A stretch of DNA of 64,000 nt from an uncultured Prevotella sp. (GCA_938028745.1 CALIZL010000079.1:1-64000), one strand, 5' to 3'; counted from the stretch's first letter, positions 1-8,567 are shown. The notes: generated from the sequence alone by a model not told the origin. Numbers and translations are program-made.

Positions 1-155
1 GTGTTATAATCTTTACGGTTCTTTTTCAAGTGTTCCGTCAAATGGGAAATACGGTAGGAGAACAATGCTATCTGGCTCTCAGCAGAACCAGTATCAGAGT
101 TAGACTTCCCGTATTGTCCAAAGATCTCTTGTTTTTTTGCTTGATCTAAATACAT
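1..155 (-). CDS. rpsO: 30S ribosomal protein S15, N-terminal part
   Basis: Only the first 51 or so codons are inside the window; the rest lies off the left edge. The N-terminus (MYLDQAKKQEIFGQYG, then a stretch containing SQIALFSYRISHLTEHLK) is typical of S15, which binds the central domain of 16S rRNA in the small subunit. The ATG at 153-155 is the natural start because nothing upstream extends the homology. A promoter element on the same strand lies about 45 bases upstream. Call is firm although partial. Confidence 0.95.
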   Translation of the reverse strand, partial: MYLDQAKKQEIFGQYGKSNSDTGSAESQIALFSYRISHLTEHLKKNRKDYN

Positions 156-198
156 AGAACTTTTGTTTATAAAATGGTTTTGTGCATAAATGCGGGTG

Positions 199-206
199 CA
201 AAGGTA
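199..206 (-). promoter_or_regulatory. -7 element of the rpsO promoter
   Basis: Reads TACCTTTG on the minus strand, matching the Bacteroidetes sigma-ABfr -7 consensus TAnnTTTG. It would give an rpsO leader of roughly 40 bases. No clean TTTG was found at the -33 position. Confidence 0.6.
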
Positions 207-494
207 ATACTTTTTATTGGTTCAACCATCCTCTTTACCAACCTTTTATCGCGCAATGTGATGATTTTTAACAAATAGGGGTGCCCTCTTTCTCGCCTTT
301 CCCGTTTCTTTCCTTACTTTTATTCCTCGTTCACGTCGTTTCTCCGCGCCGTTTTCATCGCCTTTGTACACTGGTTCTGCGCTTCTCTTTGGTTGGCCCT
401 TGGCAGTGGTTCTTTTGCTTGCTGCGCGCAAAAAAGTTTCTCTGTTTCTCCTCTTTTTATTACCTTTGCACCGTTTTTAATAACAAATTATTTT
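207..494. other. Intergenic region between rpsO and the TonB receptor
   Basis: Divergent spacer. Apart from the rpsO promoter and the plus-strand TACCTTTG at 461-468 in front of the receptor, no gene or repeat is evident. Short open frames here have no protein-like composition. Confidence 0.5.
461..468 (+). promoter_or_regulatory. -7 element of the TonB receptor promoter
   Basis: TACCTTTG matches TAnnTTTG. With transcription starting about 7 bases downstream, the leader before the ATG at 495 is only about 26 bases. This excludes an upstream start in the same frame and leaves no room for a cobalamin riboswitch. Confidence 0.65.
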
Positions 495-2525
495 ATGTAC
501 AAATCATTATTCAACAAGCGTGCGAGCCTGCGCTTTACGCATTTCTCTCGTAAGGGATATGCGCTTTTCTCGTGTTTGGGAAAAGAAGTTATCGTGGGCA
601 CGCTGAGCGTTGCAACCTTGGCGCATGCCAAGGCAGAAGGCGTGAGCACCCGCACCCCGTTGGCAGCAGACACCCTTACGCATAAGGAGCTGAAACTAGA
701 CGAGGTTGTGGTCACTGGTTCGCGTGCGCCGCTCACCGCCTTGCAGGCGGCTAAGGTTGTTGCCGTTATCACCAGCGACGATATTCAGCGGGCTGCGGCA
801 ACCAGTGTTAACGACGTTTTAAAGTTAGTCTCGGGCGTGGATGTCCGTCAACGCGGAGGCTTTGGAGTTCAGACGGACATCTCTATCAACGGCGGAACGT
901 TCGATCAGATTACCATTCTATTGAATGGCGTGAACATTAGCAACCCCCAAACAGGGCACAACGCCGCAGATTTTCCCGTTTCTCTTTCTGATATCGACCG
1001 CATCGAGGTGCTCGAAGGGGCATCGGCACGTGTCTTTGGCGCGTCGGCTTTTAGTGGAGCCATCAACATCGTGACCAAAACCGAGGCTCAGAGCGGCGTC
1101 AGGCTGTCGGCCGATGGCGGCTCGTTTGGCACATTTGGTGGCAGCGCGGCCCTTAGTTTGGTGTCGAAGGCCGTGAACCAGCAGCTTAGCGGTGGCTATT
1201 CGCAGTCGGATGGCGGAACAATCAACACTTATTTTCGTAAGCGGCAGGGCTATTACCAAGGTAATTTTGCGGCAAACGCGGTAGACTTGTTTTGGCAAGC
1301 CGGCCTTATCTCTAAGGATTACGGCGCAGGAACATTCTATGGCATTGCCAGCGACAACCAATATGAGGCCACGCGGAGGTTCATCGCCTCGGTGGGTAGC
1401 AACATCCGACCCGTGGCCAACAACGTGCTGACCCTTTCGCCAACCATCTATTGGCAACGTAACTGGGACCATTACCAATGGAAACGCGGCATGACGGGTG
1501 CCGCAAAAGGCGAGAACTACCACCGAACAGATGTGTTTGGCGGGTCGCTAAACACGGTGGTAAACTGGCTGCTGGGCAAAACGGCCATAGGGGCAGACCT
1601 TCGTAAGGAGGTGATTTACAGCACGGCGTATGGCGAAACCTTGCCTGCCGACCAATGGAAAAGCATACATGGCAGCGACAGAATGTACGAAAGGCGGGGC
1701 GAAAGAACCAACACGAGCCTGTTTTTAGAACACAACGTGGTGCTGGAACATTTCACTCTTTCGGCCGGTTTGCTGGCCAACCACAACACATGGCTATCTG
1801 GCGGCCTGCGTTTTTACCCCGGCGTAGACATTTCTTGGCGGCCAAACGTGCAATGGAAGGTGTATGCCTCGTGGAACAAGGCCTTGCGTTTGCCTACTTA
1901 TACCGACCTCTACATCAGCAACCGCGCACAGGTGGGCGACATGAACCTTAACCCCGAACGCGTGAACACCTACAAGCTGGGGGCGCGTTATCGCACAACG
2001 GCACTCGAAACGCAACTGAACGCCTTTTATAGCAATGGGCGCGACATGATTGACTGGGTGTTCGAAACGGCTGCATCAACCCGTTATCATGCCCTGAACA
2101 TTGGCAAACTGGACAACATGGGAGCATCGGTAGACCTCGCTTTCATGCCAAGAGAGCTGTGGGCGGGCAGTCCCTTTACGGCCGTTAAGTTGGGTTATGC
2201 CTACATTCACCAACAGCACGAAACCACGCAACCCATACATAAGTCGCTCTATGCCTTAGAATACTTGCGCCATAAGTTTACGGCAACGGTAGACCATCAC
2301 ATCGTTTCGCGCCTATCGGCTCACTGGGCGATGCGCTGGCAGCAACGAATGAACGGCTACCACCCCTATACCAAGGTAGACTTAAAGCTGCAATGGACGG
2401 CGCCCAACTATTCGCTTTATGTACAGGCCGATAACCTTACGGCTCATCCTTATTACGATTTGGGCGGCGTTAAGCAACCTGGGCTATGGGTAATGGCTGG
2501 CGGAAGCATTAAGCTGAATTGGTAA
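495..2525 (+). CDS. TonB-dependent outer-membrane receptor, BtuB-like
   Basis: A 676-residue TonB-dependent receptor that would import a scarce ligand across the outer membrane using TonB/ExbBD energy. A TonB-box-like segment LDEVVVTGSRAP lies near residues 69-80. It is followed by a plug domain with DINGVNISNP-like and IDRIEVLEGASARVFGASAF-type motifs up to about residue 200, then a 22-strand-type barrel ending in Trp. The C-terminus, with a QPG-W motif, resembles BtuB-type cobalamin receptors, so vitamin B12 or a similar chelate is a plausible ligand; this is inference. The frame is open further upstream, but the -7 element at 461-468 supports the ATG at 495. It is monocistronic, with a strong terminator downstream. 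A B12-dependent ribonucleotide reductase occurs in the same window. Confidence 0.88.
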   Translation: MYKSLFNKRASLRFTHFSRKGYALFSCLGKEVIVGTLSVATLAHAKAEGVSTRTPLAADTLTHKELKLDEVVVTGSRAPLTALQAAKVVAVITSDDIQRAAATSVNDVLKLVSGVDVRQRGGFGVQTDISINGGTFDQITILLNGVNISNPQTGHNAADFPVSLSDIDRIEVLEGASARVFGASAFSGAINIVTKTEAQSGVRLSADGGSFGTFGGSAALSLVSKAVNQQLSGGYSQSDGGTINTYFRKRQGYYQGNFAANAVDLFWQAGLISKDYGAGTFYGIASDNQYEATRRFIASVGSNIRPVANNVLTLSPTIYWQRNWDHYQWKRGMTGAAKGENYHRTDVFGGSLNTVVNWLLGKTAIGADLRKEVIYSTAYGETLPADQWKSIHGSDRMYERRGERTNTSLFLEHNVVLEHFTLSAGLLANHNTWLSGGLRFYPGVDISWRPNVQWKVYASWNKALRLPTYTDLYISNRAQVGDMNLNPERVNTYKLGARYRTTALETQLNAFYSNGRDMIDWVFETAASTRYHALNIGKLDNMGASVDLAFMPRELWAGSPFTAVKLGYAYIHQQHETTQPIHKSLYALEYLRHKFTATVDHHIVSRLSAHWAMRWQQRMNGYHPYTKVDLKLQWTAPNYSLYVQADNLTAHPYYDLGGVKQPGLWVMAGGSIKLNW

Positions 2526-2579
2526 TGCCCGATAGGTAAAGCCTCTCTATGCTTTTGGGAGGTACAGTATAATGTTTTA

Positions 2580-2619
2580 GCGGCAAACTTCTCGCAAAGA
2601 GAAGTTTGCCGCTTTTTTT
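2580..2619 (+). terminator. Rho-independent terminator after the TonB receptor
   Basis: A perfect 14-bp stem (2580-2593 with 2599-2612), loop GCAAA, followed by seven T. It ends the receptor transcript. Confidence 0.92.
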
Positions 2620-2700
2620 GTGTTTGCAATATCGGGCTTGCGTCGTTGTTGTGCAAGTGTTATTTAACGCTATTTGTTTAGCGAGATGTTTGATAAGTGT

Positions 2701-2708
2701 TACCTTTG
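2701..2708 (+). promoter_or_regulatory. -7 element for the aldo/keto reductase gene
   Basis: TACCTTTG, 23 bases before the ATG at 2732. A TTTG at 2673-2676 is the nearest -33 candidate, with a rather long spacing of 24. Confidence 0.6.
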
Positions 2709-2731
2709 CATGTAACTAACAACAAACAATT

Positions 2732-3724
2732 ATGGAGTATAAAAAACTAGGAGCAACAGACCTCCGCTTGTCGGTTATCACCTATGGTTCGTTTGCTATT
2801 GGGGGCACAATGTGGGGTGGAAATGAAGCGGCTGATTCGATAGCGGCTGTTCGCGCATCTATCGATAATGGCATAACGAGCATCGATACCGCACCTTTCT
2901 ATGGGTTCGGGCTGAGCGAGGAGATGATTGGGAAGGCCATTAAGGGCTACGATCGTTCGCGTTTGCAGCTGCTAACAAAATTCGGATTGGTGTGGGATAA
3001 TAGTAACGCAGGTCGTGGCGAACGTACTAGCGATGCGCTGAAAGGTGGTAAAACCGTTAGTGTTTACAAATATGCGAGTAGGGAAAACATACTTAAAGAG
3101 GTGGAAGAGAGCCTTAAACGATTGGATACCGACTATATCGACTTGCTGCAACTGCATTGGCCAGACAGCACAACGCCCATCAGTGAGACAATGGAAACAC
3201 TGGACTTGTTGGTGAAACAGGGAAAAATAAGAGCTGCTGCGGTGTGTAATTACAGCGTTGAACAATTGGAAGAGGCTGCCAAAAGTATTCAGTTGGCAAG
3301 TAACCAGGTGCCTTACAGCATGCTGAACCGCCAAATTGAGGCGCAACTTGTGCCTTATGCACTGAAAAATAATTTGGGAATAATAGCTTATAGTCCGATG
3401 GCGCGTGGTTTACTTACTGGAAAATACTTCGAAGGAAGCCGCTTGAAGGCAGACGACCATCGTAATGAATATTTCTCGCGATTTAACTTAGAACGCGTTG
3501 AAGCGATGCTTAACCGTCTTAAACCGCTTGCAGAAGAGAAACAGGCGACGTTGGCTCAACTTGTTCTGAGGTGGACTACGCTGCAAAAGGGTATTAGCGT
3601 GGTGCTTGCTGGAGCGCGAAACGCCACACAAGCCATTAGCAATGCTGCTGCAATGAGTTTCTCGCTTTCTAACGAAGAACTGCTGTTTATCAACCGCGAG
3701 GTCGACGCTTGTACAGCCCCATAA
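2732..3724 (+). CDS. Aldo/keto reductase
   Basis: A 330-residue cytoplasmic NAD(P)H-dependent oxidoreductase with a TIM-barrel fold. The catalytic tetrad of the family is visible: Asp52 and Tyr57 in IDTAPFYGFG, Lys83 in LLTKFGLVWD and His142 in LLQLHWPD. The N-terminal MEYKKLGATDLRLSVITYGS is typical of the YajO/oxidoreductase branch. The C-terminal GARNATQAISNAAA corresponds to the cofactor 2'-phosphate-binding region. It stands alone between a terminator and a convergent lipoprotein gene. The natural substrate (aldehyde, ketone or sugar) cannot be told from sequence. Confidence 0.92.
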   Translation: MEYKKLGATDLRLSVITYGSFAIGGTMWGGNEAADSIAAVRASIDNGITSIDTAPFYGFGLSEEMIGKAIKGYDRSRLQLLTKFGLVWDNSNAGRGERTSDALKGGKTVSVYKYASRENILKEVEESLKRLDTDYIDLLQLHWPDSTTPISETMETLDLLVKQGKIRAAAVCNYSVEQLEEAAKSIQLASNQVPYSMLNRQIEAQLVPYALKNNLGIIAYSPMARGLLTGKYFEGSRLKADDHRNEYFSRFNLERVEAMLNRLKPLAEEKQATLAQLVLRWTTLQKGISVVLAGARNATQAISNAAAMSFSLSNEELLFINREVDACTAP

Positions 3725-3939
3725 TGTATTTGGCAAGAGTTTTGGTTTGCTTGGGTGTTGCCTAAAAGCTGCTTTTACCTGGTAACTGATGGGGCGGGCT
3801 GGCTGAAAACTTGCAGCTTACACCAGGAGACCTTATTAATATAGGTGCTTGCGCATGTGCGTTTAAAGCAAAATTGGGATTGCCCGATGCCCCAAGTGGA
3901 GTGTTCGGACAATCCTGATGACGTGTGTTACAAACCTTA

Positions 3940-4401
3940 TTACTGGTTTACCACCACCTGCGCATCTCTGTATGCCTTTTCTACAACCAGTAACATGAGG
4001 GGACGGATAAAGAAATCGCGCTTTTCGCCCACCTTTACCTTGTAGTTGAGGTTGATAACCGAGGCGTTGCCGCTTAGAGATACGGCGGTGATGTCGGTTT
4101 CGCAGTCGGTTTCGGGCAGAACAATGGGCAGTACAAACTCGTTGGCGAAGTCAACGCGAGTGGGTTCGCCGCCTTTCCCCATGAATGCAGCCAAGCCGAA
4201 ATACTTGTCGAAGTCTTTGTCGTTGGTTATTTTCTGCCCCACAGCCAGTTCTTGCCCTTGGTTCAGAAAGAAGTTTCGCGCCTCGTGATAGCTAATTTGT
4301 TCTATGTCGTTGTTGGTTTGTTTGCTGGCAGTGCAGGCTGTTAAGGCAAGTAGGCATAGGCCTGCAAGTGTGGCGCGGAGTATGCTTTTGGTTTTTCTCA
4401 T
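3940..4401 (-). CDS. Small lipoprotein of unknown function
   Basis: 153 residues. The N-terminus has two basic residues, a hydrophobic segment and a lipobox LALTAC with Cys23 as the lipidation site, so it is predicted to be anchored in the outer or inner membrane facing the periplasm. The mature part begins with polar residues (TASKQTNNDIEQ) and is then mixed alpha/beta without a motif I recognise. It is convergent with the aldo/keto reductase and is not in an obvious operon. Confidence 0.75.
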   Translation of the reverse strand: MRKTKSILRATLAGLCLLALTACTASKQTNNDIEQISYHEARNFFLNQGQELAVGQKITNDKDFDKYFGLAAFMGKGGEPTRVDFANEFVLPIVLPETDCETDITAVSLSGNASVINLNYKVKVGEKRDFFIRPLMLLVVEKAYRDAQVVVNQ

Positions 4402-4529
4402 CTGTGGTAAAGTGATTTGTTTCGTTTAGCAATTGTTGTTGTTTCGTTTGGCAATTGTTGTTGGTGGACTAGGTTTGCCAATCGGCTTTCACCCTTTCCT
4501 TGCATGAGCTAGTCGAGAAGCGAGGGAAT

Positions 4530-4570
4530 AAAAAAAGTCTAAAGTGGCATAATTCAATGCGCGCCTTAGA
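4530..4570 (-). terminator. Terminator of the small-ORF transcription unit
   Basis: On the minus strand the arms GTCTAAGGC and GCC-AC-TTTAGAC can pair, and the hairpin is followed by a run of seven T (4530-4536). It closes the unit that begins near 4916. Confidence 0.6.
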
Positions 4571-4666
4571 CCCCTTTTCCTATTCCTTCATGAAGCCTCG
4601 CCCCAATTTGTTATGCCTTATGCTAAGGGCGAGTTCCTGTTGTTGTGAAAATTCCACACGTATTTG

Positions 4667-4777
4667 TTACGTGTACCATATAGAAGAATCTACTGTTTGA
4701 CCGTAAAGTTCTTCTTCGTTGTAAACATTGTCGAGCTCATAGTCTTCCTGACCATAACTCTTTCTTTTAAGTTTCAT
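4667..4777 (-). CDS. 36-residue small protein with its own promoter and ribosome binding site
   Basis: Encodes a very polar, acidic/tyrosine-rich peptide that starts MKLKRKSYGQEDYELD, continues with NEEELYGQ, and ends WYT. No family is recognised. Reality is supported by a GGGAGG purine block 7 bases before the ATG (unusual in a phylum that mostly lacks Shine-Dalgarno sites), a -7 element about 146 bases upstream and a hairpin plus T-run downstream. No signal peptide or membrane segment is present. It could instead be a leader peptide or a fortuitous frame in a regulatory RNA. Conservation in related genomes would decide. Confidence 0.5.
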   Translation of the reverse strand: MKLKRKSYGQEDYELDNVYNEEELYGQTVDSSIWYT

Positions 4778-4784
4778 GGTTTAA

Positions 4785-4790
4785 CCTCCC
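4785..4790 (-). promoter_or_regulatory. Shine-Dalgarno-like site of the small ORF
   Basis: GGGAGG on the minus strand, about 7 bases before the ATG. It is notable because most genes in this window show no such site. Confidence 0.5.
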
Positions 4791-4916
4791 TTGGGGCCCG
4801 TGGTCTCTGATAGACCCCTGTTAGTTGGTGATAGATGAAGAGACCGTCATCTGGTTGTTATAGATAGTAGAGTAACAATTAATGAAAACTATACTGAAAT
4901 GCCGTATTAGTGGTAT
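4791..4916 (-). promoter_or_regulatory. Long, possibly structured 5' leader of the small ORF
   Basis: About 130 transcribed bases separate the -7 element from the ORF. They contain complementary blocks (GGTCTCT near 4840 and AGAGACC near 4803 on the minus strand) and a self-complementary GGGCCC next to the ribosome site, which could fold and gate translation. No known riboswitch class is recognised. Confidence 0.35.
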
Positions 4917-4922
4917 TGCTCT

Positions 4923-4930
4923 GCAAAGAT
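4923..4930 (-). promoter_or_regulatory. -7 element of the small-ORF unit
   Basis: TATCTTTG on the minus strand, matching TAnnTTTG. No clear TTTG at -33. Confidence 0.55.
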
Positions 4931-5259
4931 ACACATTTATCTGTTAACTTGTTACTTTTATGGTTCGTTTTTTCTGTAATTTAGCACTTTTTTAATTATT
5001 AAGGTGCTGTATTTTCACTTTGTTGATTTATTTTTTAGTGTATTTTAGTAGTTTTCTTTTAACGTTAAGTCGCAATAATTTACTCTTTGTTAAGATTTTG
5101 TATGGTAGATGTGCACTTGATGTTTACAACTTGAAAGTGCTAAATCGGTGTAGGGCGACAATGTGTGTTGGCGGCGGTTTAGGATGAAACGATTTGCAAA
5201 CGCGATGTTTTTCGCACCATTTTATGGCGTGCGAAGAATGCTTTTCAATACTTTATCCT
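4931..5259. other. AT-rich intergenic region
   Basis: AT-rich spacer between the divergent small-ORF unit and the nitroreductase gene. Nothing else recognisable was seen in it. Confidence 0.5.
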
Positions 5260-5267
5260 TAACTTTG
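5260..5267 (+). promoter_or_regulatory. -7 element of the nitroreductase gene
   Basis: TAACTTTG, about 20 bases upstream of the ATG at 5288. The GTG at 5267 overlaps this element and cannot be the start. Confidence 0.65.
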
Positions 5268-5287
5268 TGGGGCAAACAACAAATTAC

Positions 5288-6031
5288 ATGATGATGAAAT
5301 CATTGCAGAACAGAACAACCATACGCCGATATAAGGCCGACGACGTGAGCGAACAGCTGCTAAACAACTTGCTGGAACAGGCCGCACGCACGCAAACGAT
5401 GGGCAATTTGCAGCTATACAGCGTGGTGGTGACGCGCGATGCGAGCCAAAAACGCCGCCTTGCACCTGCCCATTTCAATCAGCCCATGACCACGCAAGCC
5501 CCTGTAGTGCTCACCATTTGTGCCGATTTCAGGCGTACCACGCTTTGGGCCGAACAGAGAAAGGCGCATCCTGGCTACGACAACTTTCTGTCGTTTATGA
5601 ATGCGGCCACAGATGCCTTGCTCTTTACGCAGACTTTTTGCTGCTTGGTCGAAGAAGAGGGGCTGGGTTATTGTTTTCTTGGCACAACCATTTATAACGC
5701 CCAGCAGATTATTGACGTGCTGCAACTGCCGCCCTTGGTGGTGCCTGTGGCTACGCTTACCCTTGGTTGGCCCGACGAACAGCCTGCATTGAGCGACCGA
5801 CTTCCGCTTGCGGCCTTTATACACGATGAGGTTTATCGCGACTATACGCCCACGAAGATAGACGACTTTTATGCGGGAAAAGAAGATTTAGCCGTTAACA
5901 AGGCCTTTGTTGCCGAGAACAATAAGGAAACTTTGGCACAGGTTTACACCGACGTTCGCTACACCAAGGCGGCCAACGAAGCCATGTCGGAGGCCCTGTT
6001 GAAGGTACTAAGGCAGCAAGGCTTTATGTGA
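5288..6031 (+). CDS. Nitroreductase-family FMN oxidoreductase
   Basis: About 247 residues. The N-terminal QNRTTIRRYK is the FMN-phosphate-binding signature of nitroreductases. A central segment with GLGYCFLGT and a C-terminal segment with the TLGWPDEQP pattern (as in NfsA-like enzymes) complete the fold. Such enzymes are cytoplasmic FMN homodimers that reduce nitroaromatics, quinones or flavins with NAD(P)H. Three ATG codons in a row (5288, 5291, 5294) can serve as start; all lie just downstream of the -7 element, unlike an in-frame GTG at 5267. Substrate unknown. Confidence 0.85.
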   Translation: MMMKSLQNRTTIRRYKADDVSEQLLNNLLEQAARTQTMGNLQLYSVVVTRDASQKRRLAPAHFNQPMTTQAPVVLTICADFRRTTLWAEQRKAHPGYDNFLSFMNAATDALLFTQTFCCLVEEEGLGYCFLGTTIYNAQQIIDVLQLPPLVVPVATLTLGWPDEQPALSDRLPLAAFIHDEVYRDYTPTKIDDFYAGKEDLAVNKAFVAENNKETLAQVYTDVRYTKAANEAMSEALLKVLRQQGFM

Positions 6032-6600
6032 TAGGTTTTGACTGGCAGCACAGAGCGCGTTGATTGTTACGCTTACGCGCGCGCACGCGCGTATATATTA
6101 AGGTGTGGTCGTATGGGCGAAAGACCATGTACAGGCCAATAGCGTTTGGAAAAGCGTAAAAAACAAATGCCTAATGCACTAGTTAGGAAATAATTTAACA
6201 TCCGTTCTGTTGGCCTGCCTGTGGTGGGGATGCTGTTGTAGTCCGCGTGTATGCGTTGTCTGCTATTGTTGGTGAGGGCTGTCTAAGCCGCAAAGTCGTG
6301 CTTTCTTTGCTGCTGGTATGCGCTTATCTTATTGCTGGTGTGGATTGTTTCGTATTCTGTTTATGAGGTTGTAGTTGCTTGTTTTATAGGAGTTTATGCT
6401 CCGTTTGTTTCTTAGTTGGTAGTAACTATAAGGCAGTAGCTTTACTCGAACTCTGCTAATGGTTTGCATCTCTATCGTGGTTCTTCGTTTTTTATGCCTT
6501 TTGCAAGTGTGCAAAGCATCTTGTTGTTGTGGCGAGATGTTGTTCTTAGTGATGCGTATGTTAATTAATAATGCTTTTTGGGTTAGTTTGTTTTACGATA
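6032..6600. other. Intergenic region with an alternating CG/TA tract
   Basis: No gene seen. At 6074-6099 there is an alternating run of CG dinucleotides passing into TATATATTA. A closely similar tract occurs in the leader of the susC-like gene (39208-39236). The rest is unremarkable. Confidence 0.5.
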
Positions 6601-6632
6601 TTTGGTGGTTATAGGATAATGGTGTATCTTTG
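6601..6632 (+). promoter_or_regulatory. Complete Bacteroidetes promoter in front of a decayed lipoprotein gene
   Basis: TTTG at 6601-6604, exactly 20 bases, then TATCTTTG at 6625-6632. The promoter is intact although the gene it serves (6804 onwards) is broken. Leader length is about 165 bases, as in the intact paralogue at 8739. Confidence 0.75.
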
Positions 6633-6803
6633 CATTGATAACATATAGCCGAGTTGAAGAACGGCGAAATGGGGTTGCGTCATGCTAAATGGCGCATCAC
6701 GATATGCAAACATCTTGTGCTCAGTAATAGTTCTTGGGTATATTTGTTGCAGAGTGTAACAGATATAAGGCATTATGCCTAATGAAATCAAACTGAGAAC
6801 TTT

Positions 6804-6950
6804 ATGAAAGGTAAGACATTCAACATCTTGTTTGTGGCTATTGGGCCACGGAGGTAAGCTCGGTGTCGTAGACTTCGCGCTGTAAGGCTGCTGACGATAA
6901 AGAAGAGATGCTTTGTTGGTAGCTTGAAAGTGCAGAACATGAAGTAATGA
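6804..6950 (+). pseudogene. Decayed paralogue of the small lipoproteins at 7322 and 8739
   Basis: Starts with ATGAAAGG and runs into a stop after 17 codons, but the DNA continues to match the intact paralogue at 7322. Shared blocks include TTTGTGGCTATTG, GGTAAGCTC/GGTAAGCTT, GTGTCGTAGACTTC/ATGTCGCTGACTTC, ACGATAAAGA/ACGACAAAGA and GTAGCTTGAAAGTGCAGA/GTAGCTGCGCTGAAAGCACAGA. Small indels and substitutions have destroyed the frame at the signal peptide and lipobox. The right-hand limit is uncertain because similarity fades. Confidence 0.75.
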
Positions 6951-7321
6951 AAGCTCTTGTTGTGTGTATGGATGCTGGCGAAAGGAGCGTTAGACCGATA
7001 CTTACTTTCATTATGATTTCAAAAAACGCTGATACAACCACACGCACAACAACCTGCAAGGTGGCTTGGAGTGGCGAATGCCAAATCCTGAATGGCTGTT
7101 GGATTGGAGCGTGTACCCAAAGTGGACGCGATTGGATGATAAGCAGCATTGATTCTAAAAGCCTTGATTTAATGTTCTTGGCAAGAATAATAATTAATTA
7201 AAGGACGAAACAACCTTTGTCCGATAACGCGGCGCAGTTAGGTACGCTTTTAAATGTACGTCTGCTGCAAAAGCGGCGGAGATTTGTTTTTATCACTTTT
7301 ACTAGTTTAAATTACAACTTT
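6951..7321. other. Region between the decayed and the intact lipoprotein gene
   Basis: Probably includes further remnants of the decayed copy. A near-consensus -7 (AACCTTTG, about 7210-7217) may serve the gene at 7322. No other gene is evident. Confidence 0.4.
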
Positions 7322-7732
7322 ATGAAAAAGAGATTTTTTTATTGGATGTTCGTGGCTATTGCAGCCATGTCGGTAAGCTTGATGTCGCTGACTTCTTGCG
7401 GTAATGACGACAAAGATGCAGACCCCGTAGCTGCGCTGAAAGCACAGATTGTGGGAGAGTGGGAATTCAAAGGCAGTCATTATGGTTCTGGCGACCCAGT
7501 GCTAGAAATGTATAAGAGGGAAGTCTACACTTTCAAGGCAGATGGTAAGTTGGACATAAGTGATGGCTTGAAAGTTAAGCAAACTAAAACGTGGGGCGTG
7601 CTTATTGGAGACAAAAAGTATATCGAGATTGATGGTGAAAAATACGCATTGAGAACTATTGACGATAATACTCTTGAGTTTGTCTACAATGAAAATAATG
7701 GCGATTTCTATCGATATATAAAAGTGAAATAG
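7322..7732 (+). CDS. Small lipoprotein, lipocalin-like, paralogue 1
   Basis: 136 residues. It has a signal peptide with lipobox SLTSC (Cys about residue 26), an acidic linker (GNDDKDADP), then the pattern IVGEWEF...YTFKADGKLDI...KKYIEIDGEKY, as in lipocalin-like small lipoproteins of Bacteroidales. The role is unknown; the fold would suggest binding of a small hydrophobic molecule. The frame is open upstream, but the ATG at 7322 gives the proper signal peptide and matches the start of the paralogue at 8739. It is one of three related copies in tandem, the first of them broken. Confidence 0.75.
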   Translation: MKKRFFYWMFVAIAAMSVSLMSLTSCGNDDKDADPVAALKAQIVGEWEFKGSHYGSGDPVLEMYKREVYTFKADGKLDISDGLKVKQTKTWGVLIGDKKYIEIDGEKYALRTIDDNTLEFVYNENNGDFYRYIKVK

Positions 7733-8535
7733 TTTTTAACCTCTACGGGCTGCTGGCATCTAGTTGCCTGCATGTCTTCTGTGTGTTTGGGGTTATGTAT
7801 GGTAAGAAAGGGTCGGTTTGGGTCGTTCATTGGTCAACAAGCTGCCAGCAACCTATCGGTACAAGACCGTTTGTAGTCTCCCTACAAGCGTCTTGTAGTG
7901 TCAGTACAAGCATCTTGTAGTGCCAGTACAAGCATCTTGTAGTGTTAGTACAAGCCACCTTGTACCAACGCTGCAGTCCACAACTTAAAGGCTACTACTT
8001 GCAAAACCTAATCTTTTAGGCGTGTGTTGGCAATGCCATGATTACGCTCTATCTCATTTTTAGTTAGCTTTTCCACTGCCTGTTGGGACTTAATCTGTCA
8101 TCCTTATCTTGCGCTTTCAGCGGCATAGTGCGACATGTTGCATTAAGAAGTATGCGAAATCTAGGCGTATAAGGCCAAGAAATGTAGAGGAGGTGATTTT
8201 TAGATGCTGCCTTTAACGATGCTGAGAAATGTGCAAGGGCGCATTTGTCTACAAAACAGCAGTTGCATTGTACAAGCAATGTGCCCGTGACAAATCTTAG
8301 CAGGCTTCTGGTTTGAGGTAGAAGAATGTGGTAGGAATGGCTGTTACAGCGGGTTTTATGGCTTTCGCAAGTTTCTTCTGTTCGTTCTTCCCCTTGTCGT
8401 TTTTTATAAACAGAGAAAGCAAAGATGCGACTGGCTCGTTGTATAAGGGCGTGATTAGCAGCTGTGCCTTTGGGCGGCAGCTTTCCCTTATGACTTAACC
8501 AACAGATAACTTTGTAAAATTTTCTTTCGCTTTGC
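7733..8535. other. Intergenic region with a palindromic tandem repeat
   Basis: Contains the 22-bp palindromic array described separately (7859-7967). A long minus-strand open frame (8064-8675) has low-complexity, protein-unlike composition and is not called. Nothing else is recognised. Confidence 0.45.
7859..7967. repeat. Five tandem 22-bp palindromic units (TACAAGNNNCTTGTA)
   Basis: Each unit contains the inverted repeat TACAAG-NNN-CTTGTA, and the units follow each other every 22 bases with the linker TGYCAG or similar. The outer units are degenerate (TACAAG-ACCG-TTTGTA and GTACAAG-CCA-CCTTGTAC). Such a set could bind a dimeric protein cooperatively or form serial small hairpins in RNA. Confidence 0.8.
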
Positions 8536-8567
8536 TTTGCATATTTTGAAAAATAAACGTAACTTTG
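8536..8567 (+). promoter_or_regulatory. Promoter of the second intact lipoprotein gene
   Basis: TTTG at 8536-8539, 20 bases, then TAACTTTG at 8560-8567. This is a full consensus promoter and gives a leader of about 165 bases before the ATG at 8739, like that of the decayed paralogue. Confidence 0.75.

Noticed and set aside
5267..5287. GTG start for the nitroreductase
   Set aside because: The codon overlaps the -7 promoter element, so it would not be in the transcript.
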